Origin: JASFHF01 sp050123375
Lineage (GTDB): Bacteria; Pseudomonadota; Gammaproteobacteria; UBA12402
Direction: 5' to 3'
NCBI GenBank assembly: GCA_050123375.1
Contig: JASFHF010000028.1
Coordinates: 1-28,904 of the forward strand
Length of the DNA stretch: 28,904 bases
The notes under the pieces were generated by a model, which was not told the DNA's origin, made no database searches, and was given only the letters and a program-made list of their open reading frames with translations. The position numbers were made by a program, and so were the translations under genes. Of this stretch, positions 7,761 to 14,935 are shown one piece after another. The stretch's first letter is position 1; each line of letters begins with the position of its first letter.

Positions 7761-7789
7761 TTGCTTTTATTTGGTGAATTGATTACACT
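7761..7789 (+). promoter_or_regulatory. Predicted promoter of second outer-membrane barrel gene
   Basis: TTGCTT (7761-7766), 17-base spacer, TACACT (7784-7789). The predicted start near 7796 lies two bases before the ATTTTTCTAGAAAAAT palindrome, the same geometry as in the first copy. Confidence 0.5.
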
Positions 7790-7797
7790 TAGCTCCT

Positions 7798-7876
7798 ATT
7801 TTTCTAGAAAAATGTGAAAATTCTTGGATTTCTGAGAATTTTTTAAATGGTTAACCTTAAATTTTAGGAGACAAAA
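7798..7876 (+). promoter_or_regulatory. Structured 5' leader of barrel gene 2
   Basis: The 16-bp palindrome (7798-7813) is identical to that in copy 1. The second hairpin is kept (AAAATTCT with AGAATTTT) although its loop has changed, so pairing is conserved while unpaired bases drift. The ATGGTTAACCTTAAAT block and TAGGAG ribosome site follow. Confidence 0.6.
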
Positions 7877-8608
7877 ATGAAGAAACTACTTTTGATCACG
7901 GGAGCTGCTTTAGCTCTTGGCGCCGCGGGAGCAAGTTCTGCTGCTGCTTTAGCTGTTCCAAGCGGGAATACTGGTACTTTACCAGGTTTTTATGTTGGTG
8001 TTGGCGCCGGATACGGCGGAATGAATACGCCTAAACTGAACGATACTGATAAAGCTTTATCAGCAGGTAACAACAGTGAACATTTTCGTGGGTTTGCTGC
8101 CAGAGGTTTTTTGGGTTATTTGTGGGCGCTTCCGCAAGTTCAGAATTTTAAACTTGGTGCAGAATTAGGATATAATTACTATCCTAAAAATAAATATACT
8201 GTTGGTCCAGCAGGAACTAGAGATGCATGGAACTACAAAGGCTGGAATGTGGATTTGTTAGCAGTTGGTAAATACAACTTTGGCGATACTGGTTTTAACG
8301 TTATCGGAAAAATTGGCCCAACATATGTTAGACAAAAATTATCTGTGACTGAAAATAACATAGCTGGTGGGGTTAACAATACAACTGGTGCATCCAAGAG
8401 CAAAGTTAAAGCTGAAGGAGCTATTGGTTTAGGTTACGATATCAATCGAAATATTGATGTTAATGTGATTTATGCTCATGTATTTGGTACTACGCCAGGT
8501 CATGCAACCGATGCTAACAATGCATCAACTATGAACAAAGTTGCTTCGGTTGATACTGTGTTAGTTAACATTGCTTATCATTTTGGCAACGTGGGCGGTT
8601 TGGTTTAA
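7877..8608 (+). CDS. Outer-membrane beta-barrel protein, paralogue 2
   Basis: 243 residues, clearly a tandem paralogue of the preceding gene. It has the same MKKLLL signal peptide design, GTLPGFYVGVGAGYGGMNT, FRGFAARGFLGYLWALPQVQNF, LGAELGYNYYPKNKYTVG and the NIAYHFGNVGGLV end. Differences concentrate in the segments expected to be surface loops (about 50-65, 155-175 and 205-225), while strands are conserved; this is typical of duplicated surface proteins under diversification. It carries its own promoter and leader, so the two copies can be expressed separately. No strong T-run terminator follows; a palindromic repeat at 8657 may serve that role. Confidence 0.75.
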   Translation: MKKLLLITGAALALGAAGASSAAALAVPSGNTGTLPGFYVGVGAGYGGMNTPKLNDTDKALSAGNNSEHFRGFAARGFLGYLWALPQVQNFKLGAELGYNYYPKNKYTVGPAGTRDAWNYKGWNVDLLAVGKYNFGDTGFNVIGKIGPTYVRQKLSVTENNIAGGVNNTTGASKSKVKAEGAIGLGYDINRNIDVNVIYAHVFGTTPGHATDANNASTMNKVASVDTVLVNIAYHFGNVGGLV

Positions 8609-8656
8609 TACCCCCTATTTTTTATTAGTTACAAAGTAATAAGCCAGGTTCTTTGA

Positions 8657-8723
8657 GGGTCGGAGCTTTACATATTACAAAGCAACAAACATGGCACTTG
8701 TAATAATGTAAAGCTCGCGACCC
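8657..8723. repeat. Palindromic repeat, relative of the 4848-5004 element
   Basis: Left arm 8657-8680 and right arm 8698-8723 are inverted copies differing only by two single-base gaps; both contain GAGCTTTACAT. The loop AGCAACAAACATGGC is shared with the nadK-recN element. The unit lies between the barrel gene and bamE. Confidence 0.75.
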
Positions 8724-8756
8724 GCTTGACTTTTACTTTTAATTGACCTCTATTCT

Positions 8757-8788
8757 TTGTTTATTTAAGTCCGGTCCTAAGTTATAAT
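8757..8788 (+). promoter_or_regulatory. Predicted bamE promoter
   Basis: A perfect TATAAT lies at 8783-8788. The best -35 candidate, TTGTTT (8757-8762), is 20 bases away, so that part is weak. The leader of about 25 bases includes AGGAA (8806-8810) as ribosome site. Confidence 0.4.
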
Positions 8789-8819
8789 ACGAAAATCAAA
8801 AAAATAGGAAACAAGTCAA

Positions 8820-9131
8820 ATGCGCAAAGTTTTAATTTTGTTCTTGGTGGTTCTAGTTGGTGGATGTTTATTTGGATGTCACATGTATCGTCCTGATGTT
8901 CAGCAGGGAAATGTGGTTTCACAAAAAATGGCTAGCAAATTATATCTCGGGATGAGTCAGGCAGCAGCTAAAAGAATTTTAGGAGAACCGTTATTAGTTA
9001 ACGTTTTTGCTAATAATCGATTAGACTATGTATATACTTATAAACATGGAGGTCAACCAATGACGGAGCGGCAGATCATTTTAACTTTTAGCAATAATCG
9101 CTTGGTTCGTATCAGAAAAAAATTGGGTTAA
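8820..9131 (+). CDS. bamE: Outer-membrane assembly lipoprotein BamE (SmpA/OmlA)
   Basis: 103 residues. The N-terminus is a lipoprotein signal with two candidate lipidation cysteines, C16 (VGGC) and C20 (LFGC); C20 lies closer to the YRPDVQQGN motif that opens mature BamE, while C16 fits the lipobox slightly better. The BamE core is clear: YRPDVQQGNVV, KLYLGMSQAAAKRILGEPL (the GMS/T-Q and LG-P motif), LDYVYTY and ILTFSNNRLVRI. It is an accessory subunit of the Bam complex that folds beta-barrel proteins at the outer membrane. It lies immediately upstream of the P-type ATPase (5 bases apart) and may be co-transcribed with it, although the functions are unrelated. Confidence 0.9.
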   Translation: MRKVLILFLVVLVGGCLFGCHMYRPDVQQGNVVSQKMASKLYLGMSQAAAKRILGEPLLVNVFANNRLDYVYTYKHGGQPMTERQIILTFSNNRLVRIRKKLG

Positions 9132-9136
9132 CTTAG

Positions 9137-11827
9137 ATGGCAATAACTAATTGGCATGCTCTTTCTTCAGAGGAAGTGTTACATCATTTAAATGCTACTA
9201 AAAAAGGTCTTACTCAATCGGAAGTTCATCGGCGTATTCAAATTTATGGGGCTAATCGTTTAAAAGCAGCCAAAAAGCGCAGCGCTTGGTTACGTTTTCT
9301 TGACCAATTCAACAACGTATTAATCTATATTTTATTAATTTCTGCAGGAATTACCATTTTTTTACGAGAATGGGTTGATGCTACAGTTATTTTGGGAGTA
9401 GTTATTTTAAATGCGATTATTGGTTTTATTCAAGAAGGTAAAGCAGAAAAGGCATTAGACGCAATTCGTAATTTATTATCCTTGCAAGCAGTCGTAGTAC
9501 GTGATGGTCGCCGGCAAACTGTTTTAGCAGAAAATTTAGTGCCTGGAGATATAGTTTTTTTATCTCCAGGTGATAAAGTACCTGCAGATTTGCGTTTATT
9601 AAATACAAAGAATTTACAAATTCAAGAAGCAATTTTAACCGGCGAGTCAAATCCTGTTGAAAAAACCTCAGAAAGTGTTGCAGAAACGACCAGCAATCTT
9701 GGCGATAGAGTTTCAATGACATATAGCGGAACACTAGTAACTTATGGTCGTGGTGTTGGTGTGGTTGTTGCCACGGGGGAAAAGACCGAAATTGGCCGTA
9801 TCAGTGAAATGATTACGGAAGCCACATCATTAGAAACCCCTTTATTAAAACAAATGAATGTTTTAGGTCGTTGGATTAGTTTAATTATTTGTTTGATGGC
9901 ATTAACTACTTTTTTAATTGGATTTTTTGTTTGGGGTAATAGTTTTGATGATATGTTTATGGCAGCGGTAAGTCTTGCAGTCGCTGCGATTCCGGAAGGA
10001 TTACCAGCAATTATCACTATTACTTTAGCGATTGGTATTACCCGCATGGCAAAGCGAAATGCGATTATTCGCAAATTGCCAGCGGTTGAAATAATGGGAA
10101 GTGTTTCAGTTATTTGTACCGATAAAACTGGAACGTTAACCCGTAATGAGCTTGCAGCACAAAAAGTTATTACAGCAAAACATAATTATAACGTAACTGG
10201 CAGCGGATATAATTCTTCAGGAGAAATTAAAATAGATGAAAAAGCAATAATCCCGGATGAGCATAAAGAACTTATGTCGATAGCGAAAGCTACAGTTTTG
10301 TGCAATGATGCTGAATTAACCCGAGTAGGAGATGAATGGATTTTACAAGGCAGTCCAGTTGATGGAGCATTATTAACATTTGGTTTAAAAGCAGGAATTG
10401 ATTTGCATGCGCTTAGGCAATCATATGCTACAACAGATTTTATTCCTTTTGAGTCAGCTAATAAATTCATGGGAACTTTAAACCATGACGATCAAGGTAA
10501 TGGATTTATCTATATCAAAGGCGCGCCGGAGAAAATTTTGTCGATGTGTCAATTTCAATCGACTGATGGGCATAAAGAGCCGTTACAATTGGAATATTGG
10601 CGCAAACATATTAGAGAACTTGCGAGTCAAGGACAAAGATTGATCGCGATTGCGTATAAACCAGCTGCAATAGAACAAAAAATATTAAATTTTACTGATT
10701 TAGATCAAGATATGATTTTGCTTGGTTTGTTTGGCTTACTTGATTTACCTCGTGAGGAAGCAGTTGCTGCGGTGTCGCAGACCCAACATGCGGGAATAAA
10801 AATAAAAATGATTACCGGAGACCATATATTAACTGCTCGTGCCATCGCAAAAATGGTAGGAATAAAAAGCTGTGATAGGGTTTTAACCGGCAAAGACCTG
10901 GATGAAATTGATGATGAAGTATTGCATGGAGTAGTAAAAGATGTTGATGTTTATGCGCGAACATCCCCAGAACACAAATTACGTTTAGTTAAAGCATTAC
11001 AATCCAGAAATCATATTGTGGCGATGACAGGAGATGGGGTAAACGATGCACCTGCATTAAAACAAGCAAATATTGGTGTTGCGATGGGGAAAAGAGGTAC
11101 GGAGGCAGCCAAAGAAGTATCCGAAATGGTATTAGTAGATGATAATTTTGCCTCAATTGCGCATGCGGTTGAAGAAGGCAGAACTGTATATGATAATTTG
11201 AAAAAAACTTTAATTTATATTTTACCTAATGATATTGCTGAAGCCGCGATCTTAGTAATGGCAATTTTATTAGGGAAGATGTTGCCAATTACGGCAGTGC
11301 AAATTTTATGGGTAAATTTAATTACGGCAGTGACACTCGCGTTAGCATTAGCATTTGAATCAGCAGAAGATGGAGTTATGCAACGCAGACCGCGTCCGCC
11401 GAATCAACCGCTTATAACATTATTTCTATTATGGCGAATTTTATTTGTGTCGGCATTAATTGTTATATGCGGATTTGGTTTATTTTTGTTAGAGAGAAAG
11501 CTACAAACTGATATAATGCAGGCACGTACGGTGGTAGTAAATATGATTGTTATGGCGGAATGTGTATATTTATTTAATTGCCGCAAAATTCGTGAGGCTA
11601 CCTGGAACTGGAATGGATTATTTGGCAGCAAGCCGGTATTAATTGCGGTAGGTCTTACGATTATATTTCAATTATTGTTTACCTATATACCCTATATGGA
11701 AAGATTTTTTGGGGTGGCTTCGATTGGTTTTAAACAATGGGGTTTAATTTTAGTGGCTTCAGGTTGTATTTATTTGTTAGTTGAGCTTGAAAAATGTATT
11801 GTGAGGAAATTTAGAATAGCGAAATAA
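9137..11827 (+). CDS. P-type cation-transporting ATPase (P2A, Ca2+/cation type)
   Basis: 896 residues, full length. An N-terminal cation-ATPase domain (WHALSSEEVLHHL) is followed by TM1-2 (about 55-110), the actuator domain with LTGES (E170), TM3-4 with the ion-site motif PEGLP, the phosphorylation motif DKTGTLT with D329, a nucleotide-binding domain with KGAPE, the hinge MTGDGVNDAPALK and six C-terminal TM helices. PEGLP and overall length fit P2A (SERCA/PMA-like) pumps rather than P1B heavy-metal or KdpB pumps. It probably exports Ca2+ or Mn2+, but the ion cannot be settled by eye. No strong ribosome site precedes the ATG; with bamE ending five bases upstream, coupled translation is likely. 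Confidence 0.9.
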   Translation: MAITNWHALSSEEVLHHLNATKKGLTQSEVHRRIQIYGANRLKAAKKRSAWLRFLDQFNNVLIYILLISAGITIFLREWVDATVILGVVILNAIIGFIQEGKAEKALDAIRNLLSLQAVVVRDGRRQTVLAENLVPGDIVFLSPGDKVPADLRLLNTKNLQIQEAILTGESNPVEKTSESVAETTSNLGDRVSMTYSGTLVTYGRGVGVVVATGEKTEIGRISEMITEATSLETPLLKQMNVLGRWISLIICLMALTTFLIGFFVWGNSFDDMFMAAVSLAVAAIPEGLPAIITITLAIGITRMAKRNAIIRKLPAVEIMGSVSVICTDKTGTLTRNELAAQKVITAKHNYNVTGSGYNSSGEIKIDEKAIIPDEHKELMSIAKATVLCNDAELTRVGDEWILQGSPVDGALLTFGLKAGIDLHALRQSYATTDFIPFESANKFMGTLNHDDQGNGFIYIKGAPEKILSMCQFQSTDGHKEPLQLEYWRKHIRELASQGQRLIAIAYKPAAIEQKILNFTDLDQDMILLGLFGLLDLPREEAVAAVSQTQHAGIKIKMITGDHILTARAIAKMVGIKSCDRVLTGKDLDEIDDEVLHGVVKDVDVYARTSPEHKLRLVKALQSRNHIVAMTGDGVNDAPALKQANIGVAMGKRGTEAAKEVSEMVLVDDNFASIAHAVEEGRTVYDNLKKTLIYILPNDIAEAAILVMAILLGKMLPITAVQILWVNLITAVTLALALAFESAEDGVMQRRPRPPNQPLITLFLLWRILFVSALIVICGFGLFLLERKLQTDIMQARTVVVNMIVMAECVYLFNCRKIREATWNWNGLFGSKPVLIAVGLTIIFQLLFTYIPYMERFFGVASIGFKQWGLILVASGCIYLLVELEKCIVRKFRIAK

Positions 11828-11832
11828 TAATG

Positions 11833-11901
11833 GGGGTCAAGTCTTGAATTTTGGAATTTGACTTAATTTAAGTCAAATTCCAAAATTCAAGACTTGACCC
11901 C
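11833..11901. repeat. 69-bp perfect palindrome, copy 1
   Basis: Two 34-base arms surround a single central T, with no mismatch (left arm begins GGGGTCAAGTCTTGAATTTT). An identical 69-bp copy lies at 23569-23637, over 11 kb away. It fills the gap between the ATPase and pdxS and may end the ATPase transcript, although no T-run follows. Confidence 0.95.
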
Positions 11902-11916
11902 GCATTGGAGAATAAT

Positions 11917-12804
11917 ATGAAATTTAATGACGAACAATGGCGAGTTAAAGTTGGTTTAGCAGAGATGTTAAAAGGCGGCACAATTATGGATGTGGTTAAT
12001 GCGGAGCAGGCAAAGATTGCAGAAGATGCTGGTGCTTGTGCAGTAATGGCGCTTGAAAGAGTTCCGGCAGATATTCGCAAAGAAGGCGGTGTAGCGCGTA
12101 CTGCAGCGCCGGAAATTATTGAGGAAATTATGGAGGCGGTTTCAATTCCGGTGATGGCAAAAGCGCGTATTGGTCATTTTGTTGAAGCACAGATATTGCA
12201 GGAAATTGGAGTTGATTTTGTTGATGAGAGTGAAGTGTTAACCCCAGCGGATGAAGAAAACCATATTGATAAGTACGAGTTTAAAGTACCGTTTGTTTGC
12301 GGATGCCGCAATTTGGGCGAGGCGTTGCGGCGTATTGCTGAAGGCGCTGCGATGATTAGAACCAAAGGTGAAGCTGGTACTGGTAATATTGTGGAAGCGG
12401 TGCGACACATGCGCACGATTAACCAACAAATCAGAAAAGCTACGATTTTGCGCAAAGATGAATTGGTAAGTGAGGCAAAAAACCTTGCGGTTCCTTTGGA
12501 ATTGCTGCAATGGGTTGCAGAAAATGGAAAATTACCGGTGCCGAACTTTTCTGCCGGCGGAGTTGCAACACCAGCTGATGCTGCATTAGTTCGTCAATTA
12601 GGAGCTGAAGCTGTTTTTGTTGGCTCAGGAATTTTTAAATCGACAGATCCTGTAAAGCGCGCAAAAAGTATTGTATTGGCAACCACGCATTATAATGATC
12701 CAAAAATTCTGTTAGAAGTTTCACACGATCTTGGTGAAGCGATGCCTGGTATTGATATTAGTAAGCTTTCCGAGAATGAAAAGTTTCAGGCAAGAGATGA
12801 ATAA
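11917..12804 (+). CDS. pdxS: Pyridoxal 5'-phosphate synthase lyase subunit PdxS
   Basis: 295 residues from the ATG at 11917, chosen because GGAG (11907-11910) sits at proper distance and the usual length is about 294; an upstream in-frame TTG at 11905 lies inside the ribosome site. PdxS builds PLP directly from ribose 5-phosphate, glyceraldehyde 3-phosphate and ammonia from PdxT. Family blocks are intact: GGTIMDVVNAEQAKIAEDAG, the phosphate and Schiff-base segment PVMAKARIGH with K82, DESEVLTPADE, RTKGEAGTGNIVEAVRHMR (second lysine), and NFSAGGVATPADAAL plus VFVGSGIFKS. It is paired with pdxT two bases downstream. This DXP-independent route is common in Firmicutes, fungi and archaea but less usual in gammaproteobacteria, suggesting lateral acquisition. 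Confidence 0.97.
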   Translation: MKFNDEQWRVKVGLAEMLKGGTIMDVVNAEQAKIAEDAGACAVMALERVPADIRKEGGVARTAAPEIIEEIMEAVSIPVMAKARIGHFVEAQILQEIGVDFVDESEVLTPADEENHIDKYEFKVPFVCGCRNLGEALRRIAEGAAMIRTKGEAGTGNIVEAVRHMRTINQQIRKATILRKDELVSEAKNLAVPLELLQWVAENGKLPVPNFSAGGVATPADAALVRQLGAEAVFVGSGIFKSTDPVKRAKSIVLATTHYNDPKILLEVSHDLGEAMPGIDISKLSENEKFQARDE

Positions 12805-12806
12805 AA

Positions 12807-13361
12807 ATGATTGGTGTTCTCGCAATTCAAGGTGGTTATGCTGCACACGCAGAGATGCTGGCACAATTAAAAGTGCAATACTCTTTAGTGGTTTCAGTTG
12901 AACAATTAAAAAAATGTACAGCATTAATTATTCCTGGCGGCGAAAGCTCAACAATTCTAAAATTTATCACAGCAAATGGTTTGTTTGAAGAAATTATAAG
13001 TTTTCATAAGCAAGGGAAGTCAATTTTTGGAACATGTGCTGGGGCAATATTATTAGCTAAAAAAGTAATTAATCCGCCGCAAAAATCGTTAGATTTTGTG
13101 GATATAACTATAAAGCGTAACGCCTATGGTCGTCAATTGCAAAGTCATATTGCAATAGGCAAAAATCTTATAAACAATCAGCTGCAAGAGATGGTATTTA
13201 TTCGCGCGCCAAAAATAATTGAGCTTGATCCAAAAGTAAAAGTATTAGCAACTTGCGGGGAAGAGCCAGTCGCGGTCGAAGAAAACAATTGTTTGTTAAC
13301 GACATTTCACCCGGAGTTATCTTCGGATCTATTTTGGCATAAGTATTTTTTAGAAATATAG
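12807..13361 (+). CDS. pdxT: Pyridoxal 5'-phosphate synthase glutaminase subunit PdxT
   Basis: 184 residues, class I glutamine amidotransferase. The catalytic triad is visible: C77 in FGTCAGAI, and H168 with E170 in TTFHPEL. IPGGESSTI (42-50) is the oxyanion and glutamine-site motif of the family. It hydrolyses glutamine and channels ammonia to PdxS in a 12+12 complex. It starts two bases after the pdxS stop, forming an operon. The gene is followed by a 276-base AT-rich gap. Confidence 0.95.
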   Translation: MIGVLAIQGGYAAHAEMLAQLKVQYSLVVSVEQLKKCTALIIPGGESSTILKFITANGLFEEIISFHKQGKSIFGTCAGAILLAKKVINPPQKSLDFVDITIKRNAYGRQLQSHIAIGKNLINNQLQEMVFIRAPKIIELDPKVKVLATCGEEPVAVEENNCLLTTFHPELSSDLFWHKYFLEI

Positions 13362-13637
13362 GAAATTTATTTTTAAAATGCTTGTTGACATCGTAGTTGG
13401 TTTTCAATAACATCTTATCTCTTTAGCACAGATAATGCTAGTGCTGATATAACGATATTTTTTTGTCCTAACATAGCATTACATAATATAAATAAAATCA
13501 TAATATAGAATTATATAATTCATCATATGCCCTTGGCATAAATAATAGAAATAAAAAATATATAACTTTTGTTCTGCTTAATGCAGACGTATGAATTTAT
13601 ATTTTATTGTTTTTATAATTTATTAAGGGTGTATGCT
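13362..13637 (+). promoter_or_regulatory. AT-rich intergenic region with a strong promoter for the Hfq-like/CDPS locus
   Basis: TTGACA (13385-13390), 17-base spacer and TAACAT (13408-13413) form the best sigma-70-type promoter in this part of the window. It implies a leader of over 200 bases before the Hfq-like gene at 13638. I see no convincing riboswitch or small ORF in the leader, nor a clear terminator for pdxT. Upstream extension of the Hfq-like reading frame to 13569 has no ribosome site and is not favoured. Confidence 0.5.
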
Positions 13638-13961
13638 ATGGTAATACCTGCTAGAAGGTTTCGAACCCATGATATTGTTGTTTCTGAAAAAACAATATCT
13701 GACAAACAAAAATCTGATAATAAATCTAAATATTTATCAAAAAATCAACCTCAGTTATTTAACATGGTTGATTTTGTTTTAAAGGATGCTTTAAAAATCA
13801 TTTGTGATAATAAATTTTTTGGTGCAATTTATTTAGTTAATGGGCTTAAATTGGAAGGGTATTTTTGTGATTTTGATGATCAAGTCATAATTTTAACCTT
13901 TTCCGATAATAATAAAAAACAAATGGTTTATCATCATGCAATTGCTACGATACAAATTTAA
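13638..13961 (+). CDS. Divergent Hfq-like Sm-fold protein with N-terminal extension
   Basis: 107 residues from the ATG at 13638 (AAGGG at 13625-13629). Residues 1-42 are a basic, low-complexity extension absent from normal Hfq. From about 43 the Hfq fold is recognisable: a helix (VDFVLKDALKII), Sm1 strand AIYLVNGLKLEG (63-74) and Sm2 ending MVYHHAIATIQI (96-107). Compared with E. coli Hfq, IYLVNG, K31 and H57 positions are kept, but the proximal-face positions Q41 and F42 read D81 and Q82, K56 reads H99, and the arginine rim cluster is not evident. It may therefore bind a different RNA or have lost sRNA pairing. It opens the locus leading to the CDPS genes. It could also be a phage-type or second Hfq; a housekeeping Hfq is presumably elsewhere. 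Confidence 0.7.
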   Translation: MVIPARRFRTHDIVVSEKTISDKQKSDNKSKYLSKNQPQLFNMVDFVLKDALKIICDNKFFGAIYLVNGLKLEGYFCDFDDQVIILTFSDNNKKQMVYHHAIATIQI

Positions 13962-13990
13962 GTTGAGAAGATAAGTAAAGGAAATTCAAA

Positions 13991-14161
13991 ATGTACAATT
14001 CCATATCGAATATAAATCATAAGTGTATTATTTGGGCTTATCTTCATATTAGCATGTATGAAATTATATTTGGATTACTTGGGTTTGTAGTAACAGTTGC
14101 TTTTATTTTAATCGCGGAAATGTATCTGCATCGGAAGCGAAAAAAACGTCAAAATATATAA
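13991..14161 (+). CDS. Small single-pass membrane protein, 56 residues
   Basis: The ATG at 13991 is preceded by AAAGGA at a good distance. The product has one hydrophobic segment (about residues 24-42, EIIFGLLGFVVTVAFILIA) and a highly basic tail (HRKRKKRQ), predicting an N-out, C-in single-pass protein. An internal Met22 could be the true start, giving a 35-residue peptide. No family is recognised. Its place between the Hfq-like gene and the semiSWEET genes suggests it belongs to the locus. Confidence 0.5.
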   Translation: MYNSISNINHKCIIWAYLHISMYEIIFGLLGFVVTVAFILIAEMYLHRKRKKRQNI

Positions 14162-14336
14162 AGAGAAGTATTTAGAACAAAATTAAGGTGGTGCATCTGG
14201 TGTAGCTTATATGGAGCGCGGCGGAGTATGGGGAATAATATTAACGAAATTTGGTTAGCTGAGCTTGCATTTTTGTTTATTAATCGCTATTGTTCATTTC
14301 AGAATGATGATTTAATGAAAGAGAGAATAAATAGAG

Positions 14337-14639
14337 ATGTATTTAATCTTCAAAGATATAATAGAAACAGGCTTTTCTCTTGGGTTATTAGTTGGAGCAG
14401 TTTTATTTATACCCCAGATGCTCAAGCTTGTTAAAACTAAAAATTCTCAAAATGTGTCTCTTGTCACCTTTCTTGGTTTTAATGCTATTCAGTTATTTGT
14501 AATCTTTCATGGTGTTATACATAAAGATTCTTTATTAATTTATGGTAATTTAATTAGATTTATTATATGTGCGATGGTTTCTTACTTAATAATCTTATAT
14601 AGATTTCAAAAAATTTTTTTGTTAAAAAGAAAAAGGTAA
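14337..14639 (+). CDS. SemiSWEET / PQ-loop repeat transporter 1
   Basis: 100 residues with three predicted transmembrane helices (about 12-30, 42-60, 66-88), the SemiSWEET size and topology. The PQ motif is present as P26-Q27 in FIPQMLKLVKTKNSQNVSLVTFLGF, with the characteristic K-T-K-S-x-x-V-S turn after helix 1. SemiSWEETs dimerise to move small sugars; other PQ-loop proteins move amino acids or other solutes. An overlapping frame beginning at 14228 was judged non-coding. It lies ten bases from a second copy of the same fold and just upstream of the cyclodipeptide synthases, so the cargo here might be a synthase product or precursor (inference). Confidence 0.75.
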   Translation: MYLIFKDIIETGFSLGLLVGAVLFIPQMLKLVKTKNSQNVSLVTFLGFNAIQLFVIFHGVIHKDSLLIYGNLIRFIICAMVSYLIILYRFQKIFLLKRKR

Positions 14640-14648
14640 TATGCAGTT

Positions 14649-14933
14649 ATGTGGGAAACAGATGTTATCGAAATATTTTTTGCTTGCGGATTATTGATCA
14701 ATGCTGTTTTATATGCTTTTCAGGTTATTAAGTTATACAAACTTAAATCTTCAGAGGGTGTTTCTTTTATAACTTTTTTTGGGTTTGCTTTAATTCAAAT
14801 TTTTACTACATTACATGGTTACATTCATCATGATATTTTGCTTACGCTTGGTACTGCTTTGGGCGTATTAACTTGTGGAACGGTGTCTTTTCAAATAATT
14901 TACTATAGTAAAGTAAGGGTTAGGTTACAATAG
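14649..14933 (+). CDS. SemiSWEET / PQ-loop repeat transporter 2 (FQ variant)
   Basis: 94 residues, three predicted TM helices, with KLKSSEGVSFITFFGF matching the family turn closely. The hinge proline of the PQ motif is replaced: positions 24-25 read Phe-Gln. The pair with transporter 1 could form a heterodimer in which only one half keeps the PQ hinge. Its last 42 bases are included in the 805-bp duplication and recur at 15696-15736. The stop lies two bases before the GTG of the first cyclodipeptide synthase, so translation is probably coupled. Confidence 0.75.
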   Translation: MWETDVIEIFFACGLLINAVLYAFQVIKLYKLKSSEGVSFITFFGFALIQIFTTLHGYIHHDILLTLGTALGVLTCGTVSFQIIYYSKVRVRLQ

Positions 14934-14935
14934 AA

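Noticed and set aside
13569..13637. Upstream extension of the Hfq-like protein by 23 residues
   Set aside because: There is no ribosome site before 13569, the added residues are hydrophobic and unlike the family, and AAGGG precedes the ATG at 13638.
14162..14336. Possible short bacteriocin-like peptide before the transporter genes
   Set aside because: A Gly-rich reading frame near 14186-14260 lacks a start codon at its head and a ribosome site; only a 15-codon ATG frame remains, too little to support.
14228..14434. 68-residue frame overlapping the first semiSWEET gene
   Set aside because: It overlaps a well-supported gene in another frame, has no ribosome site or recognisable motif and ends inside the transporter.
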